Shown here: piece after piece, positions 62,978-64,000 of the stretch
Position numbering within the stretch: position 1 is the stretch's first letter
How the letters are laid out: each line of letters starts with the position of its first letter
Assembly (NCBI GenBank): GCA_963807675.1
Contig: CAWECP010000001.1
Coordinates: forward strand, 1-64,000
DNA from: Bog-473 sp963807675
GTDB lineage: Bacteria > Actinomycetota > Acidimicrobiia > Acidimicrobiales > RAAP-2
Direction of reading: 5' to 3'
DNA: 64,000 bases
Translations under genes and position numbers: made by a program
Notes under the pieces: model-generated
Told to the model about the DNA's origin: nothing
The model's input: only the letters and a program-made list of their open reading frames with translations
Database searches by the model: none

Positions 62978-63154
62978 CGCGGGGACATTATCGGACCAGC
63001 ATCTGGGTCCGGTAACGAGCGACGCCGCGTGGACCGGATAGGCCAAAGATCGTTTTGCGCGGTGGGTCTAAACGGGTTCGCTTATCGATTTTGAAAAAAC
63101 ACGCCGAGGCCTTTCACCCCGGCCCCACGCCCACGCCTACACACGGCGCCCTCT

Positions 63155-64000
63155 TCAGGCGAAGAGATGCTCGGCCGCCCGCTCCAGACCCGCCAGCTCG
63201 TGCACGTCCTGCCCGAAGAGCGGGATCCGTCCGACCGGGGCCGGCGCCACCTGCGCCGCCAGCCCGGAGAACGACGACTCCTCGCGGGCCGCCACCGCGT
63301 TCAGCTCGTCCAGGTTCGCCTCCAGTAGGGCCAGGGCCGACGCCGCCTCGCCGTCACCGGCAACGCCACCGCCACCGCCGCCATCCGACGACCCGTCCCC
63401 GAAGGACGGCGCGATCCGGTTGACCACCAGCGCCGCCACCGTCACGTCCCGCTCCGCCAGCTTCTCGGCGAAGAAGCGCGCCTCGGCGACGGCGTCGGGC
63501 CGGGCCGACGTGACCAGTATGTAGGCCGTCGCCGGGTCGGCCAGCAGCTCGTGGACGGCGCTGGCCCGGCTGCGGAACCCGTCCTCCATACCCTCGAAGG
63601 CCTGGAAGAACCCCACTGCGTCCTGCACGATCTCGGCCCCCGCCACCTTCGAAATCGTCCGCAGCAGCGCCTGTGTGGCCATGCTCACCGCCCGCAGCGA
63701 CATGCGCGTCGGCACGAGCAGCGCCCGGAACAGCCGGTTCTCCAAGAACCGCGTCAGGCGCCGGGGCGCGTCGAGCAGGTCCAGCGCGTTGCGGGTGGGC
63801 GGCGTGTCCACCACCACCACGTCGAACTCGTCGGACTGGACCAGCTCGTAGAGCTTCTCCATGGCCATGTACTCCTGGGTGCCGCTCAGTGCGCCGGCCA
63901 GGTTCTGGTACAGCCGGTTGGAGAGGATGGCCTCGGCCTGCTCGGGCGTCCGGGCGTAGCGCTCGACCAGGTCGTCGAACGTCCCCTTCGAGTCGAGCAT
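63155..64000 (-). CDS. ArsA/Get3-family ATPase (5' truncated by window edge)
   Basis: 281 residues are visible; the start and the P-loop lie beyond the window. Seen: FDVVVVDTPPTRNALDLLDA (switch region with Asp), MSLRAVSMATQALLRTISKV, YILVTSARPDAVAEARFFAE and VAALVVNRI. The gene matches actinobacterial anion-transporting ATPase homologues that often occur as a pair. A Gly-rich insert (about residue 205-220) is unusual. Co-factor for tail-anchored protein insertion or arsenite export cannot be decided. Confidence 0.82.
   Translation of the reverse strand: MLDSKGTFDDLVERYARTPEQAEAILSNRLYQNLAGALSGTQEYMAMEKLYELVQSDEFDVVVVDTPPTRNALDLLDAPRRLTRFLENRLFRALLVPTRMSLRAVSMATQALLRTISKVAGAEIVQDAVGFFQAFEGMEDGFRSRASAVHELLADPATAYILVTSARPDAVAEARFFAEKLAERDVTVAALVVNRIAPSFGDGSSDGGGGGGVAGDGEAASALALLEANLDELNAVAAREESSFSGLAAQVAPAPVGRIPLFGQDVHELAGLERAAEHLFA

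Noticed and set aside
1..64000. CRISPR array
   Set aside because: No regularly spaced short repeats with unique spacers were seen; the two tandem arrays (6528-6573, 49198-49249) have no spacers.

Overview
ORGANISM AND STYLE. The window is high-GC, gene-dense actinobacterial DNA. Several features point to the class Acidimicrobiia or a close relative: secreted proteins built from GYWLVASDGG-type repeats, an LCP cell-wall ligase with a LytR_C tail, an ArsA/Get3-type ATPase, and many GTG starts. The assignment is inferred from gene content only.

REGION 1 (about 1-37,860), accessory DNA. Five copies of a 200-250 bp element, all in the same orientation (near 2,979, 11,734, 18,927, 26,815 and 37,396), cut this part into segments of 7-11 kb. 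The segments carry (i) a DUF1254-SulP pair that occurs twice, the first copy frameshifted, the second convergent with an alkylsulfatase; (ii) a broken orphan SecD with a SecDF-head-like protein; (iii) a HigBA-type toxin-antitoxin pair; (iv) an XRE-ImmA/IrrE regulator pair divergent from a four-gene ubiquitin-like conjugation operon in the order Ubl, E2, JAB peptidase, E1, the gene order of Bil antiphage systems; (v) a YceI gene with an internal amber codon, two methyltransferases, broken SpoU and transposase genes; (vi) an AbiE-type toxin-antitoxin pair; (vii) small cytoplasmic enzymes and regulators (RibD-like reductase, DinB, PadR, SRPBCC, MerR), a serine hydrolase, and a 2.45-kb element with two tyrosine recombinase genes between inverted repeats. 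The region ends at the 5' half of a tRNA-Ile gene cut at the anticodon loop, so it looks like an island built by repeated acquisition next to a tRNA.

REGION 2 (about 37,900-64,000), chromosome-like DNA. It holds two secreted SGNH-domain proteins related by recent duplication, a TesB-like thioesterase, tRNA-Ala(TGC), and an envelope-efflux locus (HxlR regulator, FtsX-type permease, ABC ATPase, HlyD-like adaptor, lipoprotein) divergent from a histidine kinase-response regulator pair. A disrupted adenylate cyclase/ATPase regulator follows. Then come a CoA transferase, a DapB-like dehydrogenase, a SnoaL-like protein, an SDR, an LCP protein, a Nudix hydrolase, a membrane GAF-GGDEF cyclase, tRNA-Pro(CGG), a CorC-like CBS protein, a stand-alone receiver protein and a partial ArsA-family ATPase.

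MAIN POINTS. The two strongest leads are the ubiquitin-like operon under apparent XRE/ImmA control (8,286-11,630) and the uncharacterised dispersed direct repeat that partitions the island. Several genes carry a single frameshift or amber codon, so read support should be checked before calling them pseudogenes.
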